From the NCBI RefSeq assembly GCF_009908195.1, contig NZ_JAAAHS010000009.1, forward strand, positions 1-50,969: 50,969 nt of DNA, read 5' to 3'. Position numbers and translations under genes: made by a program. Shown piece by piece: positions 14,432-22,732 of this stretch. The notes under the pieces were generated by a model, which worked only from the letters and a program-made list of their open reading frames with translations, ran no database searches and had not been told where the DNA came from. Source of the stretch: Streptomyces boluensis. Its GTDB lineage: Bacteria > Actinomycetota > Actinomycetes > Streptomycetales > Streptomycetaceae. The stretch's first letter is position 1; the number at the start of each line of letters is the position of its first letter.

Positions 14432-15249
14432 GCTCTCTGCTGCTCCTGACCAACGCCCTTCAGCCGTCGACGGAGGTGCTCCCCGCTCTCGGTCTGCTGC
14501 TGCACAACGTGCGCGTGGCCCCCGCCGAGGGCCCCGCACTCGTCGACACCCCTGGTGCCGACGTCATCATGATCGACGGCCGCCGTGACCTGCCGCAGGT
14601 CCGCAGCCTCTGCCAGTTGCTCCGGTCCACCGGACCCGGCAGCCCGCTGATCCTGGTCGTCACCGAGGGCGGCCTCGCGGCCGTCACCGCCGACTGGGGC
14701 GTCGACGACGTACTCCTGGACACCGCGGGACCGGCCGAGGTCGAGGCCCGGCTGCGGCTCGCGATGGGCCGCAAGGAGATCACCGGCGACGACTCCCCCA
14801 TGGAGATCCGCAACGGCGACCTCTCCGTGGACGAGGCGACGTACAGCGCGAAGCTCAAGGGCCGGGTGCTCGACCTGACCTTCAAGGAGTTCGAGCTCCT
14901 GAAGTACCTGGCGCAGCACCCCGGCCGGGTCTTCACGCGCGCGCAGTTGCTCCAGGAGGTCTGGGGCTACGACTACTTCGGCGGTACGCGGACCGTGGAC
15001 GTCCATGTGCGACGCCTGCGCGCCAAGCTGGGCCCTGAGCACGAGTCGCTGATCGGCACCGTGCGCAATGTGGGCTACCGCTTCGTGACGCCGGAGAAGG
15101 TCGACCGGGCGGCCGACCGGGAGAAGGCGACGGAGGCGCGGCCCAAGCCGGAGGGATCCGGGGGGAGGGATGCGGCTTCTGCGGCATCTGTCACCCGGAA
15201 GGGCGTGGAAGTGCCGGTGGAAGCCGGTACGCGACCTGCAAAGAGTTAG
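14428..15249 (+). CDS. glnR: GlnR, global nitrogen regulator (OmpR-type)
   Basis: A 273-residue atypical orphan response regulator controlling nitrogen assimilation genes such as glnA and amtB. The start [21 protein letters not shown] and the receiver segment [16 protein letters not shown] match GlnR; the aspartate at the phospho-site position is D50. The receiver spans about 1-115 and the OmpR-type winged helix about 128-225 ([41 protein letters not shown]). A charged tail of about 45 residues follows. No kinase adjoins, as expected for GlnR. The ATG at 14428 is chosen by family alignment and overlaps a micro-ORF. Confidence 0.96.
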   Translation: MSSLLLLTNALQPSTEVLPALGLLLHNVRVAPAEGPALVDTPGADVIMIDGRRDLPQVRSLCQLLRSTGPGSPLILVVTEGGLAAVTADWGVDDVLLDTAGPAEVEARLRLAMGRKEITGDDSPMEIRNGDLSVDEATYSAKLKGRVLDLTFKEFELLKYLAQHPGRVFTRAQLLQEVWGYDYFGGTRTVDVHVRRLRAKLGPEHESLIGTVRNVGYRFVTPEKVDRAADREKATEARPKPEGSGGRDAASAASVTRKGVEVPVEAGTRPAKS

Positions 15250-15272
15250 CTCTCCACGCGTAGACTTCGTGC

Positions 15273-16295
15273 GTGGCCAAGGTGACGCGGGACGACGTTG
15301 CACGACTTGCGGGTACTTCGACCGCGGTCGTCAGTTACGTCATCAACAACGGACCCCGGCCGGTCGCCCCGGCCACGCGCGAGCGCGTTCTCGCCGCGAT
15401 CAAGGAACTGGGGTACCGGCCCGACCGGGTCGCCCAGGCCATGGCGTCGCGGCGGACCGACCTCATAGGCATGATCGTGCCGGACGCGCGCCAACCGTTC
15501 TTCGCGGAGATGGCGCACGCTGTCGAACAGGCCGCCGCCGAGCGCGGAAAGATGGTCCTCGTCGGCAATTCCGACTACCTCGACGAGCGCGAGGTGCACT
15601 ATCTGCGGGCCTTCCTCGGGATGCGGGTCTCCGGGCTGATCCTGGTCAGCCAGGGGCCGAGTGAGCACGCCGCCGCCGAGATCGACGCCTGGGACGCGCG
15701 CGTGGTGCTGCTGCACCGGCGCCCGGAGGCCATCGAGGACGTAGCGGTCGTCACCGACGATGTCGGTGGCGCCCAGCTCACCACCCGCCACCTCCTGGAA
15801 CACGGCCACGCGTACGTCGCCTGCCTCGGCATCACCGAGACGACGCCCACCATCGGTGACCCGGTGGCCGACCACGTCGAGGGCTGGCGGCGGGCCATGG
15901 GCGAGGCCGGTCTCGCCACCGAGGGCCGCCTCTTCCAGGCGCCGTACAACCGCTATGACGCGTACAACGTCGCGCTCGGCATCCTCTCCGCGCCCGACCG
16001 CCCCACCGCCATCGTGTGCGCCACCGACGACCAGGCCATCGGCGTGCTGCGGGCCGCCCGTGAGCTGCGTATCGATGTGCCGGGCGAGCTGGCCGTCGCC
16101 GGGTTCGACGACGTGAAGGAGGCGGCGCTCACCGATCCGCCGCTCACCACGGTCGCCTCGGACCGGCCCGCCATGGCGCGGGCCGCGGTGGACCTGCTGC
16201 TCGACGATTCGCTGCGGGTCGCCGGATCGCGCCGGGAGCGGCTGCGCCTCTTCCCGTCCCGGCTCGTCGTCCGGCAGTCCTGCGGCTGCGCCTGA
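15273..16295 (+). CDS. LacI-family transcriptional regulator
   Basis: A 340-residue LacI/GalR regulator: helix-turn-helix and hinge at about 1-60 ([23 protein letters not shown]), then a periplasmic-binding-protein-like domain with [14 protein letters not shown] and the effector-pocket stretch [19 protein letters not shown]. The ligand is probably a sugar but cannot be read off, since no sugar transport genes adjoin. The GTG is 6 nt behind TAGACT and 23 bp after glnR, so it may be transcribed independently as a leaderless mRNA. Confidence 0.92.
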   Translation: MAKVTRDDVARLAGTSTAVVSYVINNGPRPVAPATRERVLAAIKELGYRPDRVAQAMASRRTDLIGMIVPDARQPFFAEMAHAVEQAAAERGKMVLVGNSDYLDEREVHYLRAFLGMRVSGLILVSQGPSEHAAAEIDAWDARVVLLHRRPEAIEDVAVVTDDVGGAQLTTRHLLEHGHAYVACLGITETTPTIGDPVADHVEGWRRAMGEAGLATEGRLFQAPYNRYDAYNVALGILSAPDRPTAIVCATDDQAIGVLRAARELRIDVPGELAVAGFDDVKEAALTDPPLTTVASDRPAMARAAVDLLLDDSLRVAGSRRERLRLFPSRLVVRQSCGCA

Positions 16296-16357
16296 GCGAC
16301 CGCTCCCCCCCCCGCTGCTCCCCCGCTTTATTTCGGGCATACGCACTTCTGTCGGGC

Positions 16358-16390
16358 TTCTCAGGGCGTACTCAGACGGTTCTCATACGG
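16358..16390 (+). promoter_or_regulatory. Triple 11-bp direct repeat before the HtrA-like protease
   Basis: Three consecutive 11-bp units, TTCTCAGGGCG, TACTCAGACGG and TTCTCATACGG, end 19 bp before the protease ATG. Direct repeats at helical period are typical OmpR-family response-regulator sites, and a TCTCA-type direct repeat is the recalled MprA box of mycobacteria. The MprA-like regulator encoded 1.3 kb downstream is the likely binder. Confidence 0.6.
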
Positions 16391-16409
16391 GCTGTCGAAG
16401 CTCTGAGAC

Positions 16410-17435
16410 ATGACCGAAAGTTTTCGCCGCAGCGGCGACCACCCCGAGCAGCAGCACTCCGAGCAGTACCCGTCCTACGCGGGCCCCTACTCGGACCCCT
16501 ACGGCACCTATCCGCCGCCGCCTCCGTACGCCCCCGCCCAGCACGCGGCGCCGCGGCGGGCGAAGGGGCCGGTCGCGCTGCTCGCCGCCGTGGCGCTCGG
16601 GGCCGCGGCGGTCGGCGGGGGCACGGCGTTCGCGGCGCAGGAGCTGTGGGGCAAGACCGCTTCCGCGTCGACCGGGGTGAACGGCACCAACGCCGCCGCG
16701 GGCAGCAAGGGCAGCGTCAGCGGGGTCGCGAACGCGGTGAGCGACAGCATCGTGGAGATCCAGGCCGACACCGCCTCCGGGCAGTCCACCGGCTCCGGCG
16801 TGATCATCGCGTCCGACGGCGAGATCGTCACCAACAACCACGTCGTCTCCGGCGCCTCCACGGTCAAGGTGCGCACCAACGACGGCAAGAGCTACACCGC
16901 CGAGGTCGTCGGCACCGACTCCGCCAAGGACCTGGCGTTGATCAAGCTGCGCGGCGCGTCCGGGCTCAAGGCGGCCACGCTCGGCGACTCGGAGCAGGTG
17001 AACGTCGGCGACCAGGTCGTCGCCATCGGCTCCCCCGAGGGCCTCACCGGCACCGTCACCAGCGGCATCGTCTCCGCCAAGGACCGCGACGTGACCGTGT
17101 CCAGGGACGGCGGGCAGGACCAGGAGCAGGGCGGGCAGGGGCAGGACGGCGGCGGGCAGTGGCCGTTCGAGTTCGAGGGGCGGCAGTTCAACGGCGACAC
17201 CGGCTCGTCGAAGACCACGTACAAGGCGCTGCAGACCGACGCCTCGCTCAATCCGGGCAACTCCGGTGGCGCGCTCATCGACATGAACGGCCGGATCATC
17301 GGCATCAACTCCGCGATGTACGCGCCGAGTTCGGGCAGCGGGTCCAGCTCGGGCAGTGTCGGGCTCGGGTTCGCCATCCCGGTCGACACGGTCAAGGCCG
17401 ACCTCGCGAAGCTGCGCGCCGGCTCCACGGACTGA
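16410..17435 (+). CDS. HtrA-like membrane-anchored serine protease (S1C) without PDZ
   Basis: A 341-residue type-II membrane protease. A Pro/Tyr-rich cytoplasmic tail (1-50) leads to one transmembrane helix (about 54-76) and an extracytoplasmic trypsin-like domain with triad H144 (TNNHVV), D174 (AKDLAL) and S285 (NPGNSGGAL). The chain stops soon after the protease fold (VGLGFAIPVDTVKADLAKL), so the PDZ domain usual in HtrA and mycobacterial PepD is absent. A Gly/Gln-rich insertion sits at about 233-250. The gene leads an operon-like run with the downstream two-component system, as pepD does with mprAB. Confidence 0.92.
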   Translation: MTESFRRSGDHPEQQHSEQYPSYAGPYSDPYGTYPPPPPYAPAQHAAPRRAKGPVALLAAVALGAAAVGGGTAFAAQELWGKTASASTGVNGTNAAAGSKGSVSGVANAVSDSIVEIQADTASGQSTGSGVIIASDGEIVTNNHVVSGASTVKVRTNDGKSYTAEVVGTDSAKDLALIKLRGASGLKAATLGDSEQVNVGDQVVAIGSPEGLTGTVTSGIVSAKDRDVTVSRDGGQDQEQGGQGQDGGGQWPFEFEGRQFNGDTGSSKTTYKALQTDASLNPGNSGGALIDMNGRIIGINSAMYAPSSGSGSSSGSVGLGFAIPVDTVKADLAKLRAGSTD

Positions 17436-17463
17436 CCCGGCCGCGCAGCGGAGGAGGTACGCC

Positions 17464-17676
17464 ATGTCCCGTACGACGCGTCCGGTCGCCGTTCCGGTGA
17501 ACCGGGTCCGGCACGCCGTGGCCGGGGTGATCGGCTGGGGGGAGAGTCGCGCCCCCGAAACACCCGTCGCCGCAGGTGGGGACGGGCGGAAGACGCGGCG
17601 CGAAGGGTTTTCCACAGGCCGCCGCACGGGGTTTTCCACAGGCCGAGGCAAGCGTCGCGACTCCGTGCGACGCTGA
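17464..17676 (+). CDS. Possible 70-residue Arg-rich protein
   Basis: A 70-residue frame begins 28 bp after the protease stop with a strong GGAGGAGGT ribosome binding site. The product is very basic and low-complexity; codon bias is Streptomyces-like for the first 27 codons and weaker afterwards. The second half is encoded by two copies of the DNA element TTTTCCACAGGCCG, giving a repeated FSTGR. It may instead be non-coding leader DNA before the response-regulator gene. No family recognised. Confidence 0.35.
   Translation: MSRTTRPVAVPVNRVRHAVAGVIGWGESRAPETPVAAGGDGRKTRREGFSTGRRTGFSTGRGKRRDSVRR
17608..17645. repeat. Two TTTTCCACAGGCCG elements
   Basis: Two identical 14-bp units lie 23 bp apart, about 80 bp before the response-regulator start. 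They resemble DnaA boxes (TTNTCCACA). Confidence 0.7.
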
Positions 17677-17725
17677 CGGCACGACACCGGAAGACCACGT
17701 GCAGACCCTTGAGGACCCGACACCG

Positions 17726-18460
17726 ATGAGCCCCACCGAAGGCGACACCCAGCGCATCCTGATCGTCGACGACGAGCCCGCCGTGCGCGAGGCGCTGCAG
17801 CGCAGCCTCGCGTTCGAGGGGTATGCCACGGACGTGGCCGCGGACGGACTCGAAGCCGTCGAGAAGGCCGCGTCCGGCGACCCCGACCTGATCGTGCTCG
17901 ACATCCAGATGCCCCGTATGGACGGCCTGACCGCGGCCCGCAGACTGCGCGCGACCGGCTCCACCACACCGATCCTGATGCTCACGGCCCGCGACACGGT
18001 CGGCGACCGGGTCACCGGCCTGGACGCTGGGGCCGACGACTACCTGGTCAAGCCCTTCGAGCTGGACGAGTTGTTCGCCCGCATCCGGGCGCTCCTGCGC
18101 CGTAGTTCGTACGCGGCGGCCCTGCTCGGCGAGCAGGGCGGTGCGGACACGGATGTCCTGGAGTTCGGCGACCTGCGGATGAACCTGGCGACGCGGGAAG
18201 TGGCGCGCGGCGGGCGGCGGGTCGAGCTGACCCGGACCGAGTTCACGCTCCTGGAGTTGTTCCTGGCCCACCCGCGCCAGGTCCTCACCCGCGAGCAGAT
18301 CCTGAAGGCCGTCTGGGGCTTCGCCTTCGAGCCGAGCTCCAACTCCCTTGATGTGTACGTGATGTACCTCCGCCGCAAGACCGAGGCGGGTGGCGAGCCG
18401 CGTCTCGTGCACACCGTGCGGGGCGTGGGGTACGTCCTGCGGGCGGGCGGCGCGGAGTGA
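17726..18460 (+). CDS. OmpR-family response regulator (MprA-like)
   Basis: A 244-residue response regulator. The receiver domain (about 10-120) has acidic pair DDEP, phospho-acceptor Asp in [11 protein letters not shown], Thr in MLTARD and Lys in LVKPF. The winged helix (about 145-240) contains [20 protein letters not shown] and [16 protein letters not shown] nine codons upstream is an alternative start. Its stop overlaps the kinase start by 4 bp. With the upstream protease and downstream kinase it resembles MprA of the mycobacterial envelope-stress circuit; target genes are not known from sequence. Confidence 0.92.
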   Translation: MSPTEGDTQRILIVDDEPAVREALQRSLAFEGYATDVAADGLEAVEKAASGDPDLIVLDIQMPRMDGLTAARRLRATGSTTPILMLTARDTVGDRVTGLDAGADDYLVKPFELDELFARIRALLRRSSYAAALLGEQGGADTDVLEFGDLRMNLATREVARGGRRVELTRTEFTLLELFLAHPRQVLTREQILKAVWGFAFEPSSNSLDVYVMYLRRKTEAGGEPRLVHTVRGVGYVLRAGGAE

Positions 18461-19887
18461 ACGCAGCCGTGCGGCGCTTCCGCTCGCTCCCACTCCGGTC
18501 CCGGCTCGCGCTGCTCGTTGCCATGGCGGTCGCGGTGGCGGTGGCGGCGAGCGCGGGCGCGTGCTGGTTCCTCGTACGGGACACGTTGTACAACTCCCTG
18601 GACGACACGCTCCGGCAGAACCGGGTCGACGGTGACCTGGTGGCCGAGATGGCGCAGCGCGGCGAGTGCAAGGCGTCCGGGCCGACCGTCGTCTACCCCG
18701 ACCCCGGTTCACGCGTGCTGAAGCTGAGCATCCAGGTGGTCGACCCGCAGGGCAAGCGGTGTGTGATCGGCGGCGAACCGCTCAAGGTGACCGAGGACGA
18801 CACGGCGGTCGCGGACGGCCGCAGCAGCGAGAGCGCGCACGACGCGAAGACCGCCGACGGCACCGACTACCGCGTCATCACCTACCCGTTGGAGCACTAC
18901 ACGGGCGCCGTGACCGTAGGCCGTCCGCTCGCCGAGGTGCACGCCACGCTCGGCAACCTGACCCTGCTGCTCGCCCTGGTCGCCGGGGTCGGAGTCGTCG
19001 GGGCCGGCGCGGCGGGACTGTGGGTGGCCCGCACCGGACTGCGCCCCGTCGACGAGCTCACCGGGGCCGTCGAGCATGTGGCCGTCACCGAGGACCTGAC
19101 CGTGCGCATCCCCGCCGAGGGGGACGACGAGATCGCCCGCCTGTCGAGGTCGTTCAACGCGATGACGGCGGCCCTGGCCAGTTCGCAGGAGCGGCAGGCG
19201 CAGCTCATCGCGGACGCGGGCCACGAACTGCGCACACCGCTGACGTCGTTGCGTACGAACATCGAGTTGCTCGCCCGCAGCGACGAGACCGGCCGGGCCA
19301 TCCCGCCCGACGACCGCAAGGCGCTGCTCGCCTCGGTCAAGGCCCAGATGACCGAACTGGCCGCGCTGATCGGGGACTTGCAGGAGCTGTCCAGACCGGA
19401 CACCGGGCCCGCGAAGGTGCAGGTGGTCGCGTTGCACACGGCGGTGCGCACCGCCATCGACCGGGCCCGGCTGCGGGGCCCCGAGCTGACGATCACGGCG
19501 GAACTCGCACCGTGGTACGTCCGGGCGGAGCCGCCCGCGCTCGAACGGGCCATCGTGAACGTCCTCGACAACGCGGTGAAGTTCAGCCCGCCGGGCGGCA
19601 CGGTGAATGTCGTCCTCGACCGGGGCGAGCTGACGGTGCGGGACCGGGGGCCGGGCATCCCGGAGGACGAACTCCCGCATGTCTTCGACCGGTTCTGGAG
19701 ATCGCCTTCGGCGCGGAGCCTGCCGGGTTCGGGGCTCGGCCTCTCGATCGTGGCGCGGACGGTGCAGCACTGCGGGGGTGAGGTGTCGCTGCGGCAGGCG
19801 GTGGACGGAGGTCCGGGGACGGTGGCGGTGATCCGGCTGCCGGGCGCACCGACGCCGCCGCCGGGAGATCCGACGGCGGCGGCGTAA
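18457..19887 (+). CDS. Sensor histidine kinase (MprB-like)
   Basis: A 476-residue membrane kinase. Two transmembrane helices (about 15-42 and 165-190) flank an extracellular sensor of about 120 residues holding two cysteines (in RGECKAS and GKRCVIGG) that could form a disulfide. A HAMP region follows, then the HisKA helix with phospho-acceptor His in [11 protein letters not shown], and the ATPase boxes [22 protein letters not shown] and [12 protein letters not shown] start overlaps the regulator stop (GTGA). The sensed signal is presumably envelope stress, by analogy only. Confidence 0.93.
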   Translation: MNAAVRRFRSLPLRSRLALLVAMAVAVAVAASAGACWFLVRDTLYNSLDDTLRQNRVDGDLVAEMAQRGECKASGPTVVYPDPGSRVLKLSIQVVDPQGKRCVIGGEPLKVTEDDTAVADGRSSESAHDAKTADGTDYRVITYPLEHYTGAVTVGRPLAEVHATLGNLTLLLALVAGVGVVGAGAAGLWVARTGLRPVDELTGAVEHVAVTEDLTVRIPAEGDDEIARLSRSFNAMTAALASSQERQAQLIADAGHELRTPLTSLRTNIELLARSDETGRAIPPDDRKALLASVKAQMTELAALIGDLQELSRPDTGPAKVQVVALHTAVRTAIDRARLRGPELTITAELAPWYVRAEPPALERAIVNVLDNAVKFSPPGGTVNVVLDRGELTVRDRGPGIPEDELPHVFDRFWRSPSARSLPGSGLGLSIVARTVQHCGGEVSLRQAVDGGPGTVAVIRLPGAPTPPPGDPTAAA

Positions 19888-19916
19888 GCCCTGGCCGGGC
19901 CCGGTTGGAGGGCTCC

Positions 19917-20120
19917 CTAGCCGTCGACCCGTACGTCACCGACGAAGGCCGTCCACGCGCCCGCCGGGATCAACAGCGCTGGACCCTCAGGGCACTTGCT
20001 GTCGCGGACCGGGACCACGCCGGGGTAACCGTCGGCGACCTCGATGCAGTTGTTGGCTCCGCCGTCGCTGTACGAGGACTTGCGCCACACGGCGTTGCTG
20101 AGGTCGAGGGTGCCGGTCAT
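19917..20120 (-). CDS. DUF397 protein, second tandem copy
   Basis: A 67-residue DUF397 protein with core LSNAVWRKSSYSDGG, NNCIEVADGYPGVVPVRDSK and GPALLIPAGAW. DUF397 proteins are small partners of the XRE/DUF5753 regulators (as AbaA-type proteins accompany WhiJ-type regulators). Its start overlaps the preceding DUF397 stop by 4 bp (ATGA). It is nearly identical in DNA to that copy, differing mainly in a DGGAN/AGGDD swap and the tail, so it arose by recent tandem duplication. It is convergent with the histidine kinase gene. Confidence 0.9.
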   Translation of the reverse strand: MTGTLDLSNAVWRKSSYSDGGANNCIEVADGYPGVVPVRDSKCPEGPALLIPAGAWTAFVGDVRVDG

Positions 20121-20314
20121 GAGCGGTGCTCCTCGACGAACGCCGCCCACGCGCCCGCCGGGATCAACAGCGCCGGGCCCCCGGGGACCTTGCTGTCGCG
20201 GACCGGGACGACACCGGGGTAACCGTCGGCGACCTCGATGCAGTTGTCGTCCCCGCCCGCGCTGTACGACGACTTGCGCCACACGGCGTTGCTGAGGTCG
20301 AGGGTGTTCTTCAT
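20117..20314 (-). CDS. DUF397 protein, first tandem copy
   Basis: A 65-residue DUF397 protein, MKNTLDLSNAVWRKSSYS and onwards, with the same core as its neighbour. The start is taken at the ATG overlapping the XRE gene stop; longer in-frame extensions run back into the XRE coding region and are spurious. In streptomycetes such proteins are thought to modulate the adjacent helix-turn-helix regulator, affecting sporulation or antibiotic production. Position and 4-bp overlaps on both sides indicate a tightly coupled three-gene operon. Confidence 0.9.
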   Translation of the reverse strand: MKNTLDLSNAVWRKSSYSAGGDDNCIEVADGYPGVVPVRDSKVPGGPALLIPAGAWAAFVEEHRS

Positions 20315-21135
20315 GCTCGGTGCTCCTCTATGACGTCCCGAATGAACGCGAGCGAGTCCGACGGGGACAGCGCCAGGTCTCTGAGCCGATCGTAGGACAG
20401 GCGATAGTTCAGAACACTGTCGTTGTCCTCGATCAGCACGCCATTGCTGTTGCCTTCCACGTAGACAACACCGCTTCCGTCCTCCTGCCACAGCAACGTG
20501 AGTGATTCGCGCATGTGGTGGTGGAACCCCGCCCGGAAGGGGAGCACTTGGATCACGATGTTCGGCCACTGAGCTGCGGCCTCAATGTGCCGGAGCTGAT
20601 CCCCCCAGACCTCCGCGCACGCCACCGGGCGCCTTAAGGCGTACTCGTCGATGATGACGCGGACGTAGGGCCGGGGCTCCTGGTTCAGCAACTGCTGTCG
20701 GCCGAGCCGGGCCGCCACTTGCTCCTCGACCCACCCTTCCGGTTCGCGTGTTGCCTGGGGCCCAGACAACACCTCCTGGGCGAAGCCTTCGGTCTGCAAC
20801 AGCCCCGGAACACTGGGCGTGTACTTCCACATGACCCGGGCCGTTTCTTCCAGGTCCATGAACCCCTTGAACTCGTCCTTGAAAACCTCCCGCCTAGCCG
20901 CCCTCCAGCGCGAAACCAGCAGGTCACCGGCCCCGTAATAGCGGTCGAGTTCCTCCATCACGGCCAGTTTCGAGAAGCGTTGCCCGGACTCCAGGCGCGA
21001 CAGATAGCTCTTGTCGTAGGTCGTGTCCTCGGCCAGCTTGCCGAGCGTTATCCCGGACTTCTCGCGCAGATACCTGAGGGTCCGCGCCAGCGTGTCGCGC
21101 CCGGACTCCCCCTCCACACCCGGAATTTCAGCCAT
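20311..21135 (-). CDS. XRE/DUF5753 regulator, WhiJ-type
   Basis: A 274-residue regulator. The Xre-type helix-turn-helix covers about 14-70 (LARTLRYLREKSGITLGKLAEDTTYDKSYLSRLESG) and a DUF5753 domain about 90-270 (PSVPGLLQTEGFAQEVL, RVIIDEYALRRPV, VIQVLPFRAG). This layout with adjoining DUF397 genes defines the WhiJ-like cassettes, many paralogs of which occur per Streptomyces genome. Its promoter contains four direct GTTGCC repeats plus an inverted copy, a probable autoregulatory site. Confidence 0.92.
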   Translation of the reverse strand: MAEIPGVEGESGRDTLARTLRYLREKSGITLGKLAEDTTYDKSYLSRLESGQRFSKLAVMEELDRYYGAGDLLVSRWRAARREVFKDEFKGFMDLEETARVMWKYTPSVPGLLQTEGFAQEVLSGPQATREPEGWVEEQVAARLGRQQLLNQEPRPYVRVIIDEYALRRPVACAEVWGDQLRHIEAAAQWPNIVIQVLPFRAGFHHHMRESLTLLWQEDGSGVVYVEGNSNGVLIEDNDSVLNYRLSYDRLRDLALSPSDSLAFIRDVIEEHRA

Positions 21136-21149
21136 TACTCACCCTCTCC

Positions 21150-21199
21150 GTTGCCTGCGTTGCCTGCTGTTGCCTGTTGTTGCCCCTTGCGCAGGCAAC
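21150..21199. promoter_or_regulatory. GTTGCC iterons upstream of the XRE gene
   Basis: GTTGCC occurs in direct repeat at 21150, 21159, 21169 and 21179 (spacing 9, 10 and 10 bp), with an inverted GGCAAC at 21194. It starts 14 bp before the XRE start codon. Helical phasing with one inverted copy suggests cooperative binding by the XRE protein itself. Confidence 0.6.
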
Positions 21200-21295
21200 A
21201 GCGAACCCCTGTTGCAGCGTATGCCGGAGGCGTAATCATCGAGACACGAACGGTGATCACCGCTCGCCGCACATCCCCCTGCCTGGAGTCTCGCC

Positions 21296-21487
21296 GTGGT
21301 TCAACGCGCCCTTTTGCTCTGCCTGTTACTCGTACTGAGCCTGTTCCTGCCCGCGCGGGGGCGGCACCGCGCCGGGGGCGCCCCCGTCGAGCGCCGTGCG
21401 CGCCGGCGGATGGAGCTTCGGCTCGCGGTGCTCGGGTTCGACATGGGGCCGCGTCGGATCCACGGAGCGGAGGTGGGGCGGCGGTGA
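21296..21487 (+). CDS. Small protein with an N-terminal signal or anchor, XRE-cassette neighbour
   Basis: A 63-residue protein starting with GTG behind a GGAG ribosome binding site (8-nt spacer). Residues about 4-18 (RALLLCLLLVLSLFL) form one hydrophobic helix; the rest is Arg-rich (ERRARRRMELRLAVLG). It is divergent from the XRE operon and overlaps the next gene by 4 bp (GTGA). Small genes of this kind recur beside XRE/DUF397 cassettes (recalled); function unknown. Confidence 0.55.
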   Translation: MVQRALLLCLLLVLSLFLPARGRHRAGGAPVERRARRRMELRLAVLGFDMGPRRIHGAEVGRR

Positions 21488-21801
21488 GCAGTGCCAACCT
21501 GCGTTTGCTGCCGTGGAGTTCGGCTGACGGGAAGCCCTGTTACCTCAGTACGGACGACCCGCTCAGCACCCTCAGTCGACTGGCGGACGACCTCGAAGAG
21601 GAACAACTGACGTGCGGCGAGGACGTATTGGAAGGGGCTGCCGCCGTGCTTGCCGACCCCGTGGCCGGGGAGCGCGCGGTGCGGTTCGCGCTCTCCCAGG
21701 CCGTCGCGTCGCTGCGTGAGGTGCTGCGGGTCGCGGTCAGTCGGGGAGGTCGGATCGAATCAGGCGCCGTTGTGCCGGATCAGGGAATCGACCAGGCCTG
21801 A
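21484..21801 (+). CDS. Conserved-looking 105-residue protein of an XRE cassette
   Basis: A 105-residue protein starting at the GTG that overlaps the stop of the preceding gene. The sequence LRLLPWSSADGKPCYLSTD, then SRLADDLEEEQLTCGEDVLEGAAAVL, is mostly helical and acidic with no membrane segment. It resembles the small partner proteins encoded near XRE/DUF397 regulators in streptomycetes, but no named domain was recognised. Its 3' end overlaps the convergent PI-PLC gene by 42 bp. Confidence 0.6.
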   Translation: MSSANLRLLPWSSADGKPCYLSTDDPLSTLSRLADDLEEEQLTCGEDVLEGAAAVLADPVAGERAVRFALSQAVASLREVLRVAVSRGGRIESGAVVPDQGIDQA

Positions 21802-22653
21802 CCTCGTGTTCGGGTAGTCCATCGGCACGATGCCGAGACCCCGCCACCCCGCGCCCTCGGCCGAGTCCAGCAAGTCGTGGACCTGCGGGTTCAGACGGTC
21901 CGCGTTCCACCTCGGCGGCAACCCCGCAGCCGTACTGACGAAGTTGATGTAGAACGGGCCCGGTTCCGTGGCCGCCTTGCGGAAGTGGGCCTCGATCTTG
22001 GGCCACTTGGCGAACGGCTCCGCCATGTACTCGTCCTGGAGGGAGAAGACGGACGTGTCGCCCCAGCGGACCCCACCCGGCAGGCCGCCGTTGTCCGCGA
22101 TCAGGACGACCTTGCCGCGCGCCTGCCCGAGCGAAGGCAGCGCGTCCCCGATGGCGAAGAGGGAGCGCCAGCCGCGTACGTCCAGGTAGTCCGTGAAGAC
22201 CGCGCCGAACTCGGCGTCGGCCACCTCCGAGTACTCCTGCTTGACCCGCATGAGAACCGTCTCGGAGGGGTGCGCGGCGAGGAAGTCGCGGCAGGCGATC
22301 AGGACGTCGCCGAACATCAACTCCTGGTAGGACGCGCCGTGATGGATGGCGAAGGAGCCGTCGATGGCGCGGCAGCGTACGTCGAGGAAGCGGATGCCGG
22401 AAGCCAGTTGCTCCGCGATGGTGGTGTTCTGGCACTCGGTCCACGGGCCGCCGAAGCGCGCCCCCGAGTCATGCGTACCCGGAATCGTCAGTGAGCTGAG
22501 CGCGGCACCGTCGCCCAGACCCGCCATCCAGTCCTGGGTGCCCAGGGTGGTGGCGGGCCGGGCGTGTGCGGTTGCCGTTCCCGCGTAGGTGAAAAGTCCG
22601 GCGGCGGAGAGGGCCGCCGCTCCGGTGAGGAATCCCCGTCGGTCCATGGTCAT
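21760..22653 (-). CDS. Secreted phosphatidylinositol-specific phospholipase C-like protein
   Basis: A 297-residue PI-PLC X-domain protein. The N-terminus DRRGFLTGAAALSAAGLFTYAG looks like a Tat-type signal, with cleavage near TATAHA. Catalytic histidines are in SLTIPGTHDSGA and FAIHHGASY. The substrate is predicted to be phosphatidylinositol or a glycosyl derivative, cut to diacylglycerol and a cyclic phosphate, outside the membrane. Start MTMDRRGF is at 22653 or two codons later. The 3' end overlaps the oppositely oriented small gene by 42 bp. Confidence 0.9.
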   Translation of the reverse strand: MTMDRRGFLTGAAALSAAGLFTYAGTATAHARPATTLGTQDWMAGLGDGAALSSLTIPGTHDSGARFGGPWTECQNTTIAEQLASGIRFLDVRCRAIDGSFAIHHGASYQELMFGDVLIACRDFLAAHPSETVLMRVKQEYSEVADAEFGAVFTDYLDVRGWRSLFAIGDALPSLGQARGKVVLIADNGGLPGGVRWGDTSVFSLQDEYMAEPFAKWPKIEAHFRKAATEPGPFYINFVSTAAGLPPRWNADRLNPQVHDLLDSAEGAGWRGLGIVPMDYPNTRSGLVDSLIRHNGA

Positions 22654-22732
22654 GACAGAGAGCGAAGCACAGGGGACGGGTGGGGCGACAGATACGTAAG
22701 TGCCAAATGCGGGACGGGAGTTGGAGACACCC

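Noticed and set aside
16383-17969. Antisense frame across the protease gene
   Set aside because: Low-complexity GC-driven frame with no domain; the plus-strand protease with intact triad explains the region.
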